A DNA stretch of 64,000 nt from Chryseobacterium ginsenosidimutans (GCF_024807225.1 NZ_JANUCO010000001.1:2108001-2172000); one strand, 5' to 3'; numbered from the stretch's first letter, positions 43,785 through 52,869 are shown. The notes: generated by a model from the sequence alone, not told the origin. Made by a program: numbers and translations.

Positions 43785-44936
43785 ATGACGAAACATCAAC
43801 AGAGAATCGGTGAGGTATATCATTTTTTCGACAACAAAGATACCGTTTTAGGTTTCAGAAAGTTACTTGATTGTACCATGGATACTCAGAATATGGAGAT
43901 TTATAAAGAAGCTATAGAGTTGACCGACTGGAAAGAACAATTCCCGACTTACACCGACGAACTTATAGAGAAATCAAAAAATCTGCTTCAAAAAATCGAG
44001 AAAATTCCGGTAAAGGAACATTCTTTGGAAAAATCGGTACTTCGGGCAAAAAATATTCTAAAATCTTACGGAAGCAATCGTTTTTCATTGGGTCCGGTTT
44101 CGATGGAAATTAATAAAGGACAGGTTTACGGATTGGTAGGAGAGAACGGAAACGGGAAAACTACGCTTCTTAGAATTTTGGCTAAAGAAATTTCTTATAA
44201 TGAAGGCGATTTGCATTATTCCTTTAATGAAGAGCCGAAAAATGAGTATGAGCTTCGTACAAAACTGATCTATATTCCGCAACGAACCGCAAAATGGTAC
44301 GGAAGTTTAAAGGATAATTTAAAATTTGTCCTTTCAAATTATGGTGTAAAAGCGGAAGAAAACGAAACAAGAACACTACTGATGATCGCCCGTCTCGGAC
44401 TTTGGAATTACAAACACCTGAAATGGAACGAACTTTCTTCCGGCTACAAAATGCGTTTTGAACTGGCAAGAACTCTTCTTAGAAAACCCGAAATTTTATT
44501 ATTGGATGAACCTTTGGCAAATCTTGATGTTTTGGCACAACAGGTGATTTTGGAAGATCTGAAATCTATTGCAAATTCTGTGAATAATCCGATTGCGTTG
44601 ATTTTGAGTTCGCAGCAATTATACGAAGTAGAAAAAGTCTCGGATAAAGTGATTTTCCTGAAAAACGGACAATACAAAGATAATTCTGAGCTAAAAAATG
44701 AAGAAAACGACGGTTTAATTATAGAAATCGACACATCGAGTTCAAGAGAAGAATTATTGAAAGTTTTTGAAAGCTTTAATCTTGAAAAACTGAATTTCAA
44801 CGGAGGTGTTTATGTTGCTTATTTCTCCGCAGACACAGCGTTTTCTTATGTGATGGCTGCTTTGGGAAATGCGAAAACAAACATCATTTACATCCGTAAT
44901 ATTTCATCTTCAACGAGAAGATTCTTTGTAAGTTAA
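43785..44936 (+). CDS. ABC transporter ATPase with an extra N-terminal domain
   Basis: 383 residues. The first 85 form a charged helical domain (NKDTVLGFRKLLDCTMDTQNMEIYKEAIELTDW) of unknown kind. The ABC core follows: Walker A GLVGENGNGKTTLLRIL (about 115-131), Q-loop YIPQRT, signature LSSGYKMRFELARTLL (about 221-236, LSSGY for LSGGQ), and Walker B ILLLDEPLANLD (about 240-251). The last 90 residues are a separate sensor-like part. It is probably an exporter-type subunit partnered with the membrane protein gene 23 bases downstream. Cargo unknown. Confidence 0.87.
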   Translation: MTKHQQRIGEVYHFFDNKDTVLGFRKLLDCTMDTQNMEIYKEAIELTDWKEQFPTYTDELIEKSKNLLQKIEKIPVKEHSLEKSVLRAKNILKSYGSNRFSLGPVSMEINKGQVYGLVGENGNGKTTLLRILAKEISYNEGDLHYSFNEEPKNEYELRTKLIYIPQRTAKWYGSLKDNLKFVLSNYGVKAEENETRTLLMIARLGLWNYKHLKWNELSSGYKMRFELARTLLRKPEILLLDEPLANLDVLAQQVILEDLKSIANSVNNPIALILSSQQLYEVEKVSDKVIFLKNGQYKDNSELKNEENDGLIIEIDTSSSREELLKVFESFNLEKLNFNGGVYVAYFSADTAFSYVMAALGNAKTNIIYIRNISSSTRRFFVS

Positions 44937-44959
44937 AAATTTTCTTTAATTCGAACAAA

Positions 44960-46837
44960 ATGCAAAAAATATATAAATTCAATCAATATTTACTAGAAAA
45001 ATATCCTACGATTTGGAACACAAAAATTGTATGGATGCTTTTGGCGAGTGTCATTATTCATATTTTATTTTTCATCATTGGTTATATTTCACACGCAGAT
45101 CCGGTTGCTCTTCAGAAGTTTGACGTAAGAGACGATTATTTTGAAGGAGGAATGATCTTTATTCATTTGATTATCTCCGTTCTGATGATCGTAGGTTGGC
45201 TGATTTTGATGTTTAAAAATAATGCTTTCAAGAACTTTTATCCTTTTTCCAGAGGGAAATTATTTTTACAGTTTCTTCAATATTTTGTCATTATTTTTGC
45301 ATCTACAACATTCTTTTTTTCTTATATGACGGGTTTTAAAATGTTTATTAAAAATAAATATCCCGATAAAGAAATGGCAGAAAATGTAGCGTTGATCAAC
45401 AAAGTATATCCCTTCTTTTCTCAGGAATTAGAAAATTATACACTCGATAACAAAACATTTCCTCAGTTTTCCAACTTGTATTGTGAAACAGATATTGAAA
45501 AAATAAACCGCAATCAGAAGTATTTTGTTTATTATGACAGAGTCTATCAGTACAATACATTATATTCAAAAACAGTTTATCAAAAAGATAAATATGGTGA
45601 TTATTTATTCCCCGATAATGAGTCTGAACACGATCTTGCCTATGATGAAACCAAAGATAATTCTAAAACGTATTATTTTAAAAAGGATGTCGTAGACGTA
45701 TCTCCGTATATTAAAACGACAGGGTTATCTTATTATAATTTTTCAACTCTATTTTATAAGAATGATCTTACAGAAAAGGGATATTTAAGAAGAAATCATT
45801 ACAATGATGACTATATTAATGATGATAAAGAATCTTTCAAAAAAGAAAAATTTGAGATCAATAAAATCACAACAGATTTATTAAATAAAAAGGATCCGGC
45901 AGAAATTGAAAAATTAATGAATAATTTTCTTAAAATTTCAAAAAAATTCGGAATTCAGAACAATATTGATGCAAAAGGATGGGCAAAAATGGTCTATGCT
46001 CCTGAAAATTTTGAAGTTCATTATTTTATTAAAAAGTATAAAAATAATGCGAATGAACAATATGATCCTCTTAGAAACGGAGATGATAACGACTACAGCT
46101 ACATTGAAGAAACCGCAACCGCAACAATAGATTCTACGGCTGCAAGTGTCGACGGAGCTGCAAAAAAAGATGCTGTGACGATAAAGGAATTTAATCCGGA
46201 TATAAACAATCAGCTTTCTCCTACCGATTATTTCAGAGATAATCTTACTGATTATTACTATAGAACAGAGGATCTGAGATACTTCCTTGGAAATGTGGAT
46301 ATTGTAAAATCAACAGATTTTTTCTCAGAAAATATTCATATTTACCTTTGGATCGCTTTTTTCCTGTCAACGTTTATCTTTAGTTTTAGAATTACAGGAT
46401 TAAAATCGCTTTTATTCAGTATAATAAGTGCTGGAGTTTTATTTTTAGCCGTTATTCTGATTACTGTTTTGTATTCCGTTTCTGTTGGGAGAGGAAGTGA
46501 GGAATTTTTTGTTTCCTATTTGGTATTCTTTATCGGGCTACTTATTTTGTTGATTCCTATGTTAATGATGAAAAAAGTTAAGAAACTCATTTCTTCTATT
46601 TTCATTAATATTTCTATGAATGGTTTTGTGCTTTTTGTACTTCTGATCGTTTTTATAATCACCCTGCATCAGGAGAAATACTGCCGCGAAATTTCAAGTA
46701 GAGTAAAATATAGTGAATGTGAAACCCTTGTAAAAATGTTGGACCTTAATTTAAGTTATATCATTTTGATTTTCGGTTTTATCTTTATGTATCTGTACAC
46801 ATCTGTTCTTCAAAAATGGAAGGCGATGCCGCAGTAA
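44960..46837 (+). CDS. Polytopic membrane protein, probable partner of the ABC ATPase
   Basis: 625 residues. Three N-terminal helices (about 25-45, 57-80, 94-117) are followed by about 310 residues of polar, Asn/Asp/Lys/Tyr-rich extracytoplasmic region (about 120-455) and then five helices (about 460-480, 487-510, 520-540, 552-572, 595-616). That plan fits an ABC2-type permease with a large external loop. No signature for a known exporter is visible. Its position directly behind the ATPase gene supports a two-gene export unit with unknown substrate. Confidence 0.75.
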   Translation: MQKIYKFNQYLLEKYPTIWNTKIVWMLLASVIIHILFFIIGYISHADPVALQKFDVRDDYFEGGMIFIHLIISVLMIVGWLILMFKNNAFKNFYPFSRGKLFLQFLQYFVIIFASTTFFFSYMTGFKMFIKNKYPDKEMAENVALINKVYPFFSQELENYTLDNKTFPQFSNLYCETDIEKINRNQKYFVYYDRVYQYNTLYSKTVYQKDKYGDYLFPDNESEHDLAYDETKDNSKTYYFKKDVVDVSPYIKTTGLSYYNFSTLFYKNDLTEKGYLRRNHYNDDYINDDKESFKKEKFEINKITTDLLNKKDPAEIEKLMNNFLKISKKFGIQNNIDAKGWAKMVYAPENFEVHYFIKKYKNNANEQYDPLRNGDDNDYSYIEETATATIDSTAASVDGAAKKDAVTIKEFNPDINNQLSPTDYFRDNLTDYYYRTEDLRYFLGNVDIVKSTDFFSENIHIYLWIAFFLSTFIFSFRITGLKSLLFSIISAGVLFLAVILITVLYSVSVGRGSEEFFVSYLVFFIGLLILLIPMLMMKKVKKLISSIFINISMNGFVLFVLLIVFIITLHQEKYCREISSRVKYSECETLVKMLDLNLSYIILIFGFIFMYLYTSVLQKWKAMPQ

Positions 46838-46902
46838 TTTTATAATTTTATTACTTTGACTTGCTTAAATTAATTCCTAATTTTGTACTTTAATAATAAT
46901 GT

Positions 46903-47772
46903 ATGAAAAAATGTTTACTGGGAGTTTTTCTCGTTTTACTATCTTGTGGAAATTCTGATGATTTGGATAATCAAACAGACAATCTTAATCCACCGCAGGC
47001 AAAAATTCAAACTCTTACGATTCAAGACGAGGAAATTTCAAACGGAAATGCAACGCTATTAGAAAAACTGGATTTTAAATTTGAATATAATCAAGATAAA
47101 TTAGTCAAAGTTTGGGATATTCATAATAATTATACGGAAAACCTTACGTACAATAATAATTTGCTTACGGATATTATTATTAATGGATACGTATATCCGG
47201 GATTAGAAGATCATGTTCCGTTGAACGTTCAAAGAAAATTAAGTTATGATAATAGTAATAGATTAATAAAATCAGAGAATCCTGTCGTTGCTAATGGTGC
47301 AAAATCTTACACAACATTTGAATATCCCTCTGCAGATATTATTATTGCTAAAAAATATACTCAATATGTAAATAATACAGTGAGCCAAATAAGTCTCGAT
47401 AAAATTCATCTGAATAATGGGAATGTTACAAAAGTTGAAAAAGGAGATGTTAATAATCCTTCAGTTTTGACTAATGGGATAAACTATGAATATGATCAAA
47501 AAACTAACCCAAATTCTCTAATAGATAGAAATAGAATATTAGGATTATTCGATTATAGCTTTAACTTATTTATGTTACAGGATTATTCTCAGCTTTCTAA
47601 AAATAATGTGATCAAAAGAACAGAATATGTTATTACAAATGGAGGTGAATATTTATATGAGCCTACTAATTTCATATATGATTATCAGAACAATCTCACA
47701 AATAAAATAATCTATCAATATGATTGGCCTACTACACCGTCATTAAAAGTCTCTGCGATTTATGGATATTAA
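46903..47772 (+). CDS. Hypothetical lipoprotein
   Basis: 289 residues. N-terminal signal with lipobox LLSCGN (Cys15), so the mature protein begins with a lipidated Cys and probably sits at the outer membrane. The body repeats FEYNQDKLVKV, LTYNNNLLTDI, LSYDNSNRLIKSE, YEYDQKTNPN, FIYDYQNNLTNKI; such YD-like hairpins recall the cell-wall proteins with YD/Rhs-type repeats or the DUF4595/DUF5032 lipoproteins of Bacteroidota. Function unknown. Low-GC codons throughout; followed by a terminator-like hairpin. Confidence 0.7.
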   Translation: MKKCLLGVFLVLLSCGNSDDLDNQTDNLNPPQAKIQTLTIQDEEISNGNATLLEKLDFKFEYNQDKLVKVWDIHNNYTENLTYNNNLLTDIIINGYVYPGLEDHVPLNVQRKLSYDNSNRLIKSENPVVANGAKSYTTFEYPSADIIIAKKYTQYVNNTVSQISLDKIHLNNGNVTKVEKGDVNNPSVLTNGINYEYDQKTNPNSLIDRNRILGLFDYSFNLFMLQDYSQLSKNNVIKRTEYVITNGGEYLYEPTNFIYDYQNNLTNKIIYQYDWPTTPSLKVSAIYGY

Positions 47773-47795
47773 TTAATGATTTTTTATATAAATTT

Positions 47796-47828
47796 AAACC
47801 TTATAAGTATTAAGCTTATGAGGTTTTA
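47796..47828 (+). terminator. Imperfect terminator after the lipoprotein gene
   Basis: AAACCTTATAAG pairs with CTTATGAGGTTT (two weak pairs) around seven bases, followed by TATTTTT. Same stem family as at 30154 and 40300. Confidence 0.6.
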
Positions 47829-47835
47829 TTTTTAA

Positions 47836-48351
47836 ATGAAAATGCAAATACACCAAAAAACCATACAAACGCCACTCGGAGAAATGATTGCGTGTGCAAA
47901 AGACGAAGGAATTTGTCTTTTAGAATTCACCGACAGAAAAAATATTGAAAAACAATTAAAATCTTTATCTAAAAGTTTAGATGGAGAGATTATTGAAAAA
48001 GATCATTTTCATTTTAAACAATTAGAGCAGGAATTAAAAGAATATTTCGAAGGGAAAAGAGAAATATTTGAAGTTCCGTTATTTGTGAAGGGAACAGAAT
48101 TTCAGGAAAAGGTTTGGCAGCTTTTAAGAGAAATTCCGATGGGCGAGATCAGAACTTACAAACAACAGTCAGAATTTTTAGGAAATCCGAAAGCAATTCG
48201 TGCCGTCGGAACAGCCAATGGAGTCAATAAAATAGCGATTTTAATTCCGTGTCATCGCGTTATCGGATCGAATGGCGAGTTGGTAGGTTATGCAGGCGGA
48301 ATCTGGAGAAAACAAAAATTATTGGAATTGGAGAAGGCTATTCTGTTTTGA
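47836..48351 (+). CDS. ogt: Methylated-DNA--protein-cysteine methyltransferase
   Basis: 171 residues. Repairs O6-methylguanine by moving the methyl group to its own cysteine in a suicide reaction. The active site IPCHRVIGSNGELVGYAGG (Cys about 140) is complete, and the helix-turn-helix GEIRTYKQQSEFLGNPKAIRAVGTANG (about 104-130) is present. The N-terminal ribonuclease-like part is short, as in the Ogt type. No AdaA domain is nearby. The ATG at 47836 is used; an ATG two codons later is possible. Confidence 0.95.
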   Translation: MKMQIHQKTIQTPLGEMIACAKDEGICLLEFTDRKNIEKQLKSLSKSLDGEIIEKDHFHFKQLEQELKEYFEGKREIFEVPLFVKGTEFQEKVWQLLREIPMGEIRTYKQQSEFLGNPKAIRAVGTANGVNKIAILIPCHRVIGSNGELVGYAGGIWRKQKLLELEKAILF

Positions 48352-48379
48352 TTTTGTAATTTTAGGCAAAATTTTACAC

Positions 48380-48985
48380 GTGAAAAAGTTATTATTTGCA
48401 GTTTGCATATCAGCTTCAGTTTTCAGTTTTGCTCAGGATTATTCTGTACCGGCAGCAAGCCCGCGTCAGAAAGTAGAGCAGCAGTTTTCAATGTCTAAAA
48501 TCTCTGTCGACTACGGAAGACCGGGAGTAAAAGGGCGTAAAATCTTCGGAGAATTAGTGCCTTACGGACAAGTTTGGAGAGCGGGAGCAAATTCATCTAC
48601 AAAAATTACTTTCGGACAATCTGTAAACTTTGGAGGAAAAGTAGTTCCTGCAGGAACTTACGGACTGTTCATCGTACCAACAGAAAAAGAATGGAAAGTG
48701 ATCTTAAACAAAGATTTCCAGCAGTGGGGAGCTTATACATATGATGCTAAGCAAGATGTGGTAGACGTTATGGTTCCTGTTAACAAATTGACAGATAAGC
48801 AAGAGTGGTTTGAGATTACACTAAACCCAACAGGAGAAAATAGTGGGAACTTGGTAATTAAGTGGGACATGGCTCAAGCTGAGGTCGCTTTAAAACCTTC
48901 AAGTCCGGATGCTGTCACTAAGATTGCAGATAAATTAAAAGAGATCAAAAAAATAGAATCTGACGCAGCAAAAACAAAAGGCTAA
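48380..48985 (+). CDS. DUF2911-domain secreted protein
   Basis: 201 residues from GTG 48380, right before the signal peptide (VKKLLFAVCISASVFSFAQ, about 1-19). The frame continues upstream to 48290 only through ogt. DUF2911 marks are SVDYGRPGVKGRKIFGELVPYGQVWRAGANSSTKITF (about 48-84) and PAGTYGLFIVPTEKEWKVILNKD (about 95-117). The end is Lys/Ala rich. Role unknown; members are periplasmic proteins of Bacteroidota. Confidence 0.87.
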   Translation: MKKLLFAVCISASVFSFAQDYSVPAASPRQKVEQQFSMSKISVDYGRPGVKGRKIFGELVPYGQVWRAGANSSTKITFGQSVNFGGKVVPAGTYGLFIVPTEKEWKVILNKDFQQWGAYTYDAKQDVVDVMVPVNKLTDKQEWFEITLNPTGENSGNLVIKWDMAQAEVALKPSSPDAVTKIADKLKEIKKIESDAAKTKG

Positions 48986-48988
48986 GAA

Positions 48989-49525
48989 ATGAACTTTTCT
49001 ATTCAGACTATTTTAGAAAATCAAGAATATCAATTAATCCCCTTACAACAAGGGGATTTTGAGGTTTTATACCAAGTGGCATCCGATCCTAAAGTTTGGG
49101 AACAACATCCTAACAAAGATCGTTATCAAAGAGAAGTTTTTGAAAACTTTTTCAAAGGCGCGATAGAAAGTAAAGGGGCTTTCAAGATTGTAGAAAAATT
49201 GACTGGAGATGTTTTGGGAAGTACCCGTTTTTACGATTTTGATAAAACTAAAAACAGTATTTTCATCGGATATACTTTTTACGGAACAAAATCTTGGGGA
49301 AAAGGGATTAATCCTCAGATTAAGAAAATAATGCTCGACTATATTTTCCAGTTTGTAGATACAGTGCATTTTCATATTGGAAAAGAGAATTTTCGTTCAC
49401 AAATTGCATTGGAAAGATTGGGCGGACAAAAAGTTGCCGAAGAAGAAGTTGCTTATTTCGGAGAACCAACGAGAACCAATTTTGTGTACGAAATCACAAA
49501 AGAAAATCATTTTAAAGTTGATTAA
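48989..49525 (+). CDS. GNAT-family N-acetyltransferase
   Basis: 178 residues in the RimJ/RimL-like style: LIPLQQGDFEVLYQVASDPKVWEQHP (about 17-42), GSTRFYDFDKTKNSIFIGYTFYGTKSWGKGIN (about 72-103, with the acyl-CoA loop) and FHIGKENFRSQIALERLGGQ (about 129-148). Substrate unknown: proteins, small amines or antibiotics are all possible. It starts 3 bases after the DUF2911 gene, so they are likely cotranscribed. Confidence 0.87.
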   Translation: MNFSIQTILENQEYQLIPLQQGDFEVLYQVASDPKVWEQHPNKDRYQREVFENFFKGAIESKGAFKIVEKLTGDVLGSTRFYDFDKTKNSIFIGYTFYGTKSWGKGINPQIKKIMLDYIFQFVDTVHFHIGKENFRSQIALERLGGQKVAEEEVAYFGEPTRTNFVYEITKENHFKVD

Positions 49526-49533
49526 ACTAAAAT

Positions 49534-49617
49534 AAATTTCTCACAGATTGTGCTAATTGAGCAGATTTGAATTGCTGAAACTTATCAACGTAATCCGCTA
49601 AATCAGCGAGAGATTTA
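49534..49617. repeat. TCTCACAGATT/AATCAGCGAGA palindromic repeat
   Basis: AAATTTCTCACAGATT at the left is imperfectly complementary to AATCAGCGAGAGATTT at the right, with TGAGCAGATTTGAATTGCTGA in the middle. This type of TCGCAGATT...AATCTGCGA element is common in Chryseobacterium. Confidence 0.6.
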
Positions 49618-49631
49618 AACAAAAAATTATC

Positions 49632-50000
49632 ATGAAAAAATATAAAATCCAAAAATCACCATTTGTAGTTCCTACAACAGACGGAAAATTAATTGAAGAA
49701 CATTGGGGAAATTCTACGGATAACTCTAATATTTCCATTGCGCATATGGTGGCACCTCCGGATTGGAGCGAGCCGCATCAGACTCCTGAATTTGATGAAT
49801 TTACATTAATAATTTCAGGAAAAAAGCAATTTGAAATCGACGGAGAAATAGTTACTTTAGAAAAAGGACAAAGTATTTTGATCGAAAAAGGCGCGCGAGT
49901 TCGTTACAGCAATCCATTCTCAGAACCTTGTGAATATGTTGCGATTTGTCTGCCTGCATTTTCGATGGATTTGGTGAATAGGGAAGAAGAAATAATTTAA
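49632..50000 (+). CDS. Cupin-domain protein
   Basis: 122 residues, single cupin barrel. Metal-site motif part 1 PHQTPEFDEFTLIISGKKQFEIDGE (about 53-77) and part 2 GQSILIEKGARVRYSNPFSEPCEYVAICLPAF (about 84-115) are visible, but the second His is replaced (RVRYSNP), so metal binding may be partial. Role unknown; possibly a small-molecule isomerase or binding protein. The next gene starts 2 bases after its stop. Confidence 0.85.
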   Translation: MKKYKIQKSPFVVPTTDGKLIEEHWGNSTDNSNISIAHMVAPPDWSEPHQTPEFDEFTLIISGKKQFEIDGEIVTLEKGQSILIEKGARVRYSNPFSEPCEYVAICLPAFSMDLVNREEEII

Positions 50001-50002
50001 AT

Positions 50003-50233
50003 ATGGCATTACAAATTTGTCCAAAGTGTAAAGAAAACTCTTTTACTTGGTTTATCAACGGAAAAACACATTTAACGAGTTGGAGTTGTTTTAATTGCGA
50101 TTATGAAGCGAAGGAAACTGAAAACGATCAGTATATTTGTGAAAATTGTGAAGAGCACACAAAAAGGAAGTTGAAAGATAAAGAAACAGAATACTGGTGG
50201 TGTTCTCATTGTAATAAAATCAGTGATTTATAA
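50003..50233 (+). CDS. Small zinc-ribbon protein
   Basis: 76 residues with four CxxC knuckles: CPKC (8-11), CFNC (28-31), CENC (46-49) and CSHC (68-71), which could hold two zinc ions. The rest is polar with no other domain. Such proteins may be adaptors or nucleic-acid-binding factors. It follows the cupin gene by 2 bases and ends at a strong terminator. Confidence 0.75.
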   Translation: MALQICPKCKENSFTWFINGKTHLTSWSCFNCDYEAKETENDQYICENCEEHTKRKLKDKETEYWWCSHCNKISDL

Positions 50234-50235
50234 TT

Positions 50236-50266
50236 AAAAACAACCTCAGTGATTGAGGTTGTTTTT
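50236..50266. terminator. Bidirectional terminator
   Basis: A perfect stem AAAAACAACCTCA with its complement around GTGAT. It stands between the converging zinc-ribbon and dienelactone hydrolase genes and serves both. Confidence 0.9.
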
Positions 50267-50284
50267 AATTTTATTGTAGTTTAA

Positions 50285-51028
50285 TTACTTCAAGATTTCC
50301 TTCAAAAACATAAGTGTATGATTCCAGGCTCTTTTTGACATCACTTCATTATAATCCGGCGATTTTGGATCGGTAAAAGTATGTTTTGCATTGGCATACG
50401 TAATAATCTGCCAATCTGCTTTACCTTCATTCATCTCTTTAATTAAGTTATTATAATCTTCCGGAGTTACGCCTTTATCTTCCGCTGGATTTTCAACTAA
50501 GATTTTAGTCGATATCGGATTGTTTTTTCTGGTTTGATCTTTTCCTATACCCCCATGAATCGAAACTGCGCCTACAACAGGTAGATTTCCTCTTACGGTT
50601 TCCAACGCTCCGGTTCCTCCGAAACAATATCCGATCACGGCAATTTTATTCGAAATCGCTCCGCTTTTCTTCAACTGTTCCAACGCCAGCGAAATTCTTT
50701 TCTGGTAAGCCTCATAATTTTTCTTGTAATATCCCGCCGTTTTCCCTGCAGATTCTGCATCGGTCGGAATATTTCCTTCACCATAAATATCGGCAACAAA
50801 AGCAATATAACCCTGTTTTTCAAGTTCGGCGGCGGCTGTTTTTGCTTCATCATCAATTCCTTTCCAGGCTGGTAAAATCAAAACTCCCGGAAGTTTTTTT
50901 CCGGCATTCGATGTTACCAAACCATTCAGTTTTTGCGAACCGTCCTGATAAGAAACTGTTTTTAAATTCTGACTGAAAATTGTTCCTGAAGTCATTAGAA
51001 TTGTTGATAATAAGATTGAACGTATCAT
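50285..51028 (-). CDS. Dienelactone-hydrolase-family secreted protein
   Basis: 247 residues with a signal peptide (about 1-19, ending TIFSQ). Alpha/beta hydrolase fold. The nucleophile is Cys in GYCFGGTGAL (about 128-137), as in true dienelactone hydrolases. The acid is probably the Asp in AEDKGVTPEDY (about 180-190) and the base the His in NAKHTFTDP (about 215-223). Exported DLH relatives hydrolyse various esters; the substrate is unknown. Monocistronic. Confidence 0.88.
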   Translation of the reverse strand: MIRSILLSTILMTSGTIFSQNLKTVSYQDGSQKLNGLVTSNAGKKLPGVLILPAWKGIDDEAKTAAAELEKQGYIAFVADIYGEGNIPTDAESAGKTAGYYKKNYEAYQKRISLALEQLKKSGAISNKIAVIGYCFGGTGALETVRGNLPVVGAVSIHGGIGKDQTRKNNPISTKILVENPAEDKGVTPEDYNNLIKEMNEGKADWQIITYANAKHTFTDPKSPDYNEVMSKRAWNHTLMFLKEILK

Positions 51029-51056
51029 ATATTTTGTAATTTAATCAAATCTATCT

Positions 51057-51143
51057 TAACACAAATGGCACTAATAATTTCACTAATATCACGATTAAAA
51101 ATTTGTGTATTTTGTGAAAAGATTTGTGTGATTAGTGTTTTTG
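51057..51143. repeat. CACAAATGGCACTAATA / ATTTGTGTGATTAGTG inverted repeat
   Basis: AACACAAATGGCACTAAT at the left and GATTTGTGTGATTAGTGTTT at the right are imperfect complements, with AATTTGTGTATTTTGTGAAAA in between. It lies upstream of the dienelactone hydrolase gene within the 182-base gap 51029-51210; a dispersed type. Confidence 0.6.
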
Positions 51144-51210
51144 AATAAAAATCCTCCTCTAAATTAATGAAAATAACTTAGAATCAGGATTAATAGAATG
51201 TTATAAAATC

Positions 51211-51639
51211 TTAAGGTTTGTAAAATTGATACTGTTCGTTTTCGTAATACGCATTAATATGCTGCAAACCATTCGTTAAAATGATCTCTTTTGCTCCGAT
51301 TACGGAGTTGTATCTTGCGGTTTGTTCGAACGTTTTTTCGGATAATTTAATTTGCGGAGCTTTGCATTCAATCAAAATAATAGGTTCTGTTTTTTCTGTA
51401 ATTAAAAGGTCGATTCTCTTCGTTAAACCGTTTAAAACAATCTTTTTTTCTGTAATTAAAGCAGATGTAGAGTAGGACTTCACGGTGAGATAATAGTGAA
51501 TCCAATGTTGGCGCACCCATTCTTCAGGGGTGAGCAAAAGGTAAGTTTTACGAACTAAATCATAAATAAAAAACTTATCTTTGTCTCTCTTGAATTTAAA
51601 ATCAAAAGTTTCCTGAAAATTCAGTTTTGGAAGTTCCAT
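51211..51639 (-). CDS. PD-(D/E)XK protein similar to the type I restriction R-subunit N-terminus
   Basis: 142 residues. The core RIDLLITEKTEPIILIECKAPQIKL (about 75-99) shows the D...ExK active site, and the start TPEEWVRQHWIHYYL (about 37-51) and end FEQTARYNSVIGAKEIILTNGLQHINAYYE match the HsdR N-terminal domain. There is no helicase or methylase part and no hsdS or hsdM nearby, so it is not a restriction system. The gene is divergent from holA with 7 bases between starts, a pairing I believe is widespread in Bacteroidota. Possible DNA-repair role is speculation. Confidence 0.85.
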   Translation of the reverse strand: MELPKLNFQETFDFKFKRDKDKFFIYDLVRKTYLLLTPEEWVRQHWIHYYLTVKSYSTSALITEKKIVLNGLTKRIDLLITEKTEPIILIECKAPQIKLSEKTFEQTARYNSVIGAKEIILTNGLQHINAYYENEQYQFYKP

Positions 51640-51646
51640 TTATAAG

Positions 51647-52684
51647 ATGAAAGAATTAGATTTAATCCTCAAAAATATTAAAAATAAAGAAGTTTTACCG
51701 ATTTATTTTTTCCACGGAGAAGAACCTTACTTTATTGATCTTGCTGTAAAAGCTCTTGAACACGACTTTTTGACTGAAGACGAAAAAGCGTTCAATCAAA
51801 CTGTTGTTTACGGAAAAGATACCACGTATCAGGAAATTCTTTCGTTGGCGAGACAGTTTCCGATGATGGGTGATAAGCAGGTTCTTATTGTAAAGGAAGC
51901 GCAGGATTTGAAATTAACTGAAAGCGAAAGCAAAGCTTTAGAAACATATGTTGAAAATCCCGTTCCATCAACAGTTTTGGTTTTCGCACACAAACACAAG
52001 AAATTAGACAGCCGTAAAAAGGTTACGAAATCTTTAGATAAATTAAATGCATTGTTTTTAAGTGAATCGATTAGGGAAAATAACCTTCCGAAGTGGATCG
52101 CCGATGAATGCATTTCATTAAATATAAAAACCGCCCCGAATATTTCTCATTTATTAGCAGAATACCTTGGAAACGACCTTTCCAGAATTGCGAATGAACT
52201 GAATAAATTAAAAATCATTCTTAAACCCGGTGAACTTCTGGACGGTACAATCATTGAAAACCACATCGGAATTAGCAAAGAATACAACGTTTTCGAACTT
52301 CAAAAAGCGTTAGGAACAAAAAATGCAGATGCTGCGTTTAAAATTGCTCATTTTATGGGTAAAAATCCTAAAAATAATCCTTTCGTGATGATGTTGTCGA
52401 GTTTGTATAACTATTTTTCTAATGTTATCATTTATAATACGATGATCGGTCAGTCGCCGCAAGTTATCGCTTCGCAAATGGGCGTAAATCCTTATTTTAT
52501 AAAAGATTACGCAGAATCGGCAAGGCTTTATCCTTTGAAACATGCTACAAGAGTGATCTCAATTCTGAGAGAATTCGACATGAAAGGAAAAGGGTTGGGA
52601 GCAGTCAATATGAGTGAAGCGGAACTAATTAAAGAGTTGGTTTACAAGATTATCAATGTCGATAAGATTAAAATGAAAGTATGA
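51647..52684 (+). CDS. holA: DNA polymerase III subunit delta
   Basis: 345 residues. The delta subunit opens the sliding clamp in the clamp loader. An AAA+-like start with YFFHGEEPYFIDLAVKALE (about 19-37), AFNQTVVYGKDT, RQFPMMGDKQVLIVKEAQDL (about 69-88) and the interaction region KNNPFVMMLSSLYNYFSN (about 243-260) identify it, plus LREFDMKGKGLGAVNMSEAELIKELVYKI near the end. No ATP-site is expected in delta. Divergent from the PD-(D/E)XK gene. Confidence 0.93.
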   Translation: MKELDLILKNIKNKEVLPIYFFHGEEPYFIDLAVKALEHDFLTEDEKAFNQTVVYGKDTTYQEILSLARQFPMMGDKQVLIVKEAQDLKLTESESKALETYVENPVPSTVLVFAHKHKKLDSRKKVTKSLDKLNALFLSESIRENNLPKWIADECISLNIKTAPNISHLLAEYLGNDLSRIANELNKLKIILKPGELLDGTIIENHIGISKEYNVFELQKALGTKNADAAFKIAHFMGKNPKNNPFVMMLSSLYNYFSNVIIYNTMIGQSPQVIASQMGVNPYFIKDYAESARLYPLKHATRVISILREFDMKGKGLGAVNMSEAELIKELVYKIINVDKIKMKV

Positions 52685-52685
52685 T

Positions 52686-52765
52686 TTAGTTGATTGTTTT
52701 TGGTTGTTAGTTGATGGTAATGCAATCTATCAACCAAAAACAATCAACAATCAACCATCGACTAT
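52686..52765. repeat. Imperfect palindrome of TTGATGG/CCATCAA units
   Basis: TAGTTGATTGTTTTTGGTTG at the left is answered by CAACCAAAAACAATCAACA at the right. It belongs to the same unit family as 1918-1965. Possibly stops the holA transcript, although the T run is weak. Confidence 0.65.
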
Positions 52766-52869
52766 TTACATCTTAGATATTGACAAGTATCATTAAAATA
52801 ACTTTAATTACATATTAAAAATTCCGAAATTAGCAGTCGGAAATTTTTAAATCTTTTGAAAAGCAAATT

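Noticed and set aside
51211..51639. Part of a type I restriction system
   Set aside because: No hsdM, hsdS or helicase domain nearby; the neighbour is holA.
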